In this document: one piece after another, positions 39,295 through 40,330 of the stretch | How the letters are laid out: every line of letters begins with the position of its first letter | Numbering within the stretch: position 1 is the first letter of the stretch | Assembly: GCA_964463485.1 (NCBI GenBank) | Contig: CAYXDO010000099.1 | Span: 1-40,330 of the forward strand | DNA: 40,330 nt | Origin: CAYXDO01 sp964463485 | Lineage (GTDB): Bacteria > Myxococcota > Kuafuiibacteriia > Kuafuiibacteriales > Kuafuiibacteriaceae | Direction of reading: 5' to 3' | Position numbers and translations under genes: made by a program | The notes under the pieces: model-generated | What the model was told of the DNA's origin: nothing | Databases searched by the model: none | The model's input: only the letters and a program-made list of their open reading frames with translations

Positions 39295-40330
39295 GTGGTC
39301 GAGCCCACGCCCGACATCCCCATCGTCAACCCAGACACCCACGCGACCGACGAAGACGTCCCCCTCTTCGTCAGCGCCGCGGATGGTTTGAGCAGCAATG
39401 ACTCCGACCCGGACGGCGACACCCTCGCTTGTAACATCCGGACCGATCCCGGCAACGGCGTGGCCTTCGTCGCGCTCGATTGCTCGCTGAGTTATGAGTC
39501 TACCCCCGACTGGAGACGTCGACCAAGAAGCTGTCGATCCCGTTCCGACGGCCTCTCGGTCGTGACCTCGCAGGTGACGATCTCCGTCCGACCGGTGAAC
39601 GACAACCCGATCGCGCTCGACGACTTCTACCTGATGGTCTCGGGCGACGTGTTGCACGCCAACGTGCTCGACAACGACGCCGACCCTGATGGCGATCGAC
39701 TGTTCATGGTGCTCATGCTGGGTCCAACCCACGGCACCTTCGCGTCGGACGCCTCCGGTGACTTCTCCTACTCACCAGACTTCGGCTTTTCTGGGACCGA
39801 TTGCTTCACCTACCGCGTGGTCGACACCGGCACGGACGAAGCCACCGCGTGTATCGACGTGATTCCGCAGGGCAACTCTGCGCCCGTCTTCACCTCGGTC
39901 CCGATCACGACCGTCATTCAAGGCGGGCTCTACGCGTACTCGGCCTTCGCCACCGACTCCGACCCCGGTGACCAAGTACGTTACTCACTCGACCATGGGC
40001 CCGTGGGGATGTCGGTCGACGAGACCACCGGCGAAGTCACCTGGCCGGTGGCCCGCCACCAAGTCGGCACCCAAATCGAGGTCGTGCTGCGCGCGACCGA
40101 CCTCGCCGGTCAGTTCACGACGCAAGCCTACGAAATCGAAGTCACCGACGTGAGCGATCCGCCCTTCTTCGTGTCCGAGGCGCCCGTCGAAGCGATCGCG
40201 GGGACCGAGCTCGTGTACGCGGCCATCGCGATCGACCTCGACCCCGGCGACCTCGTGAGCTGCGGGATCGTGTCGGCGCCCTTGGGCGCCAATATCGACA
40301 CGGCCACCTGCCGCTTCACCTGGAACGCCA
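39295..40330 (+). CDS. Cadherin-like/tandem-95 surface protein, partial (no 3' end, 5' end doubtful)
   Basis: An open frame to the window edge codes for repeats of extracellular Ig-like type. Repeat 1 has ATDEDVPLFVSAADGLSSND and SDPDGDTL. Repeat 2 has LDNDADPDGDRLFMV, GPTHGTFASDASGDFSYSP and DCFTYRVVDTG. Repeat 3 has NSAPVFTSVPITTV, YSAFATDSDPGD, VDETTGEVTW and VVLRATDLAGQ. A fourth begins near the end. The DxDPDGD loops should bind Ca2+. There is no signal peptide; the first in-frame start in the recognisable part is GTG 39295. The upstream sequence in frame (from about 39220) is unlike the family, so the 5' part may be lost or replaced. A patch at about 39511-39546 is Arg-rich and may be a double frameshift. 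Confidence 0.55.
   Translation, partial: MVEPTPDIPIVNPDTHATDEDVPLFVSAADGLSSNDSDPDGDTLACNIRTDPGNGVAFVALDCSLSYESTPDWRRRPRSCRSRSDGLSVVTSQVTISVRPVNDNPIALDDFYLMVSGDVLHANVLDNDADPDGDRLFMVLMLGPTHGTFASDASGDFSYSPDFGFSGTDCFTYRVVDTGTDEATACIDVIPQGNSAPVFTSVPITTVIQGGLYAYSAFATDSDPGDQVRYSLDHGPVGMSVDETTGEVTWPVARHQVGTQIEVVLRATDLAGQFTTQAYEIEVTDVSDPPFFVSEAPVEAIAGTELVYAAIAIDLDPGDLVSCGIVSAPLGANIDTATCRFTWNA

Overview
The window is GC-rich chromosomal DNA with many GTG starts, tight ATGA overlaps and a gene set that points to a myxobacterium-like member of the Myxococcota. The pointers are an FHA plus DUF4388 protein, several TPR and HEAT scaffold proteins, a cyclic-nucleotide-binding domain fused to TPRs, calcium-repeat lipoproteins, and a HEAT / HD-GYP-like / TPR operon. 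This placement is an inference; no rRNA or tRNA gene was seen that could test it.

Region 1 (1-9902): a 14-bp tandem array runs into the window and stops just before metF. Then come an M23 peptidase, an M15-type peptidase, a divergent SecA ATPase and a YjbR-type protein, all on the plus strand. On the minus strand lie two lipoproteins, one with six calcium-type repeats and one MopE-like, with an unrecognised protein between them. A short homoserine-dehydrogenase-like gene is divergent from them.

Region 2 (9960-16895): a periplasmic rhodanese, then a minus-strand pair of a free-standing B12-binding subunit and HMG-CoA lyase. Divergent from the pair are a DivIVA-like coiled-coil protein, a DUF167 protein, a large flavoprotein fused to a NapH-like membrane iron-sulfur protein, a membrane protein and a methyltransferase. 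The flavoprotein part appears circularly permuted.

Region 3 (16931-20828): signalling and scaffold genes. A TPR gene and an FHA/DUF4388 gene run on the minus strand, divergent from a lipoprotein and a TPR-cNMP-binding protein. A long stem-loop closes the region.

Region 4 (21023-26600): a McrB-like AAA+ protein of 1294 residues with a large N-terminal extension and coiled coil overlaps by 8 nt a DUF2357/PD-(D/E)XK nuclease. This is the best candidate for an undescribed anti-phage or DNA-restriction module. Its start lies in a nested inverted repeat.

Region 5 (26673-34822): an exported propeller-like protein, a three-gene HEAT / degenerate HD-GYP / zinc-ribbon-TPR operon, and a GT-C type membrane glycosyltransferase.

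Region 6 (34933-40330): a copper efflux operon (csoR-copA) with a promoter and operator that can be read directly, an outer-membrane-like protein, a rearranged stretch without an intact gene, and a 5'-truncated-looking cadherin-like surface protein that runs off the window.
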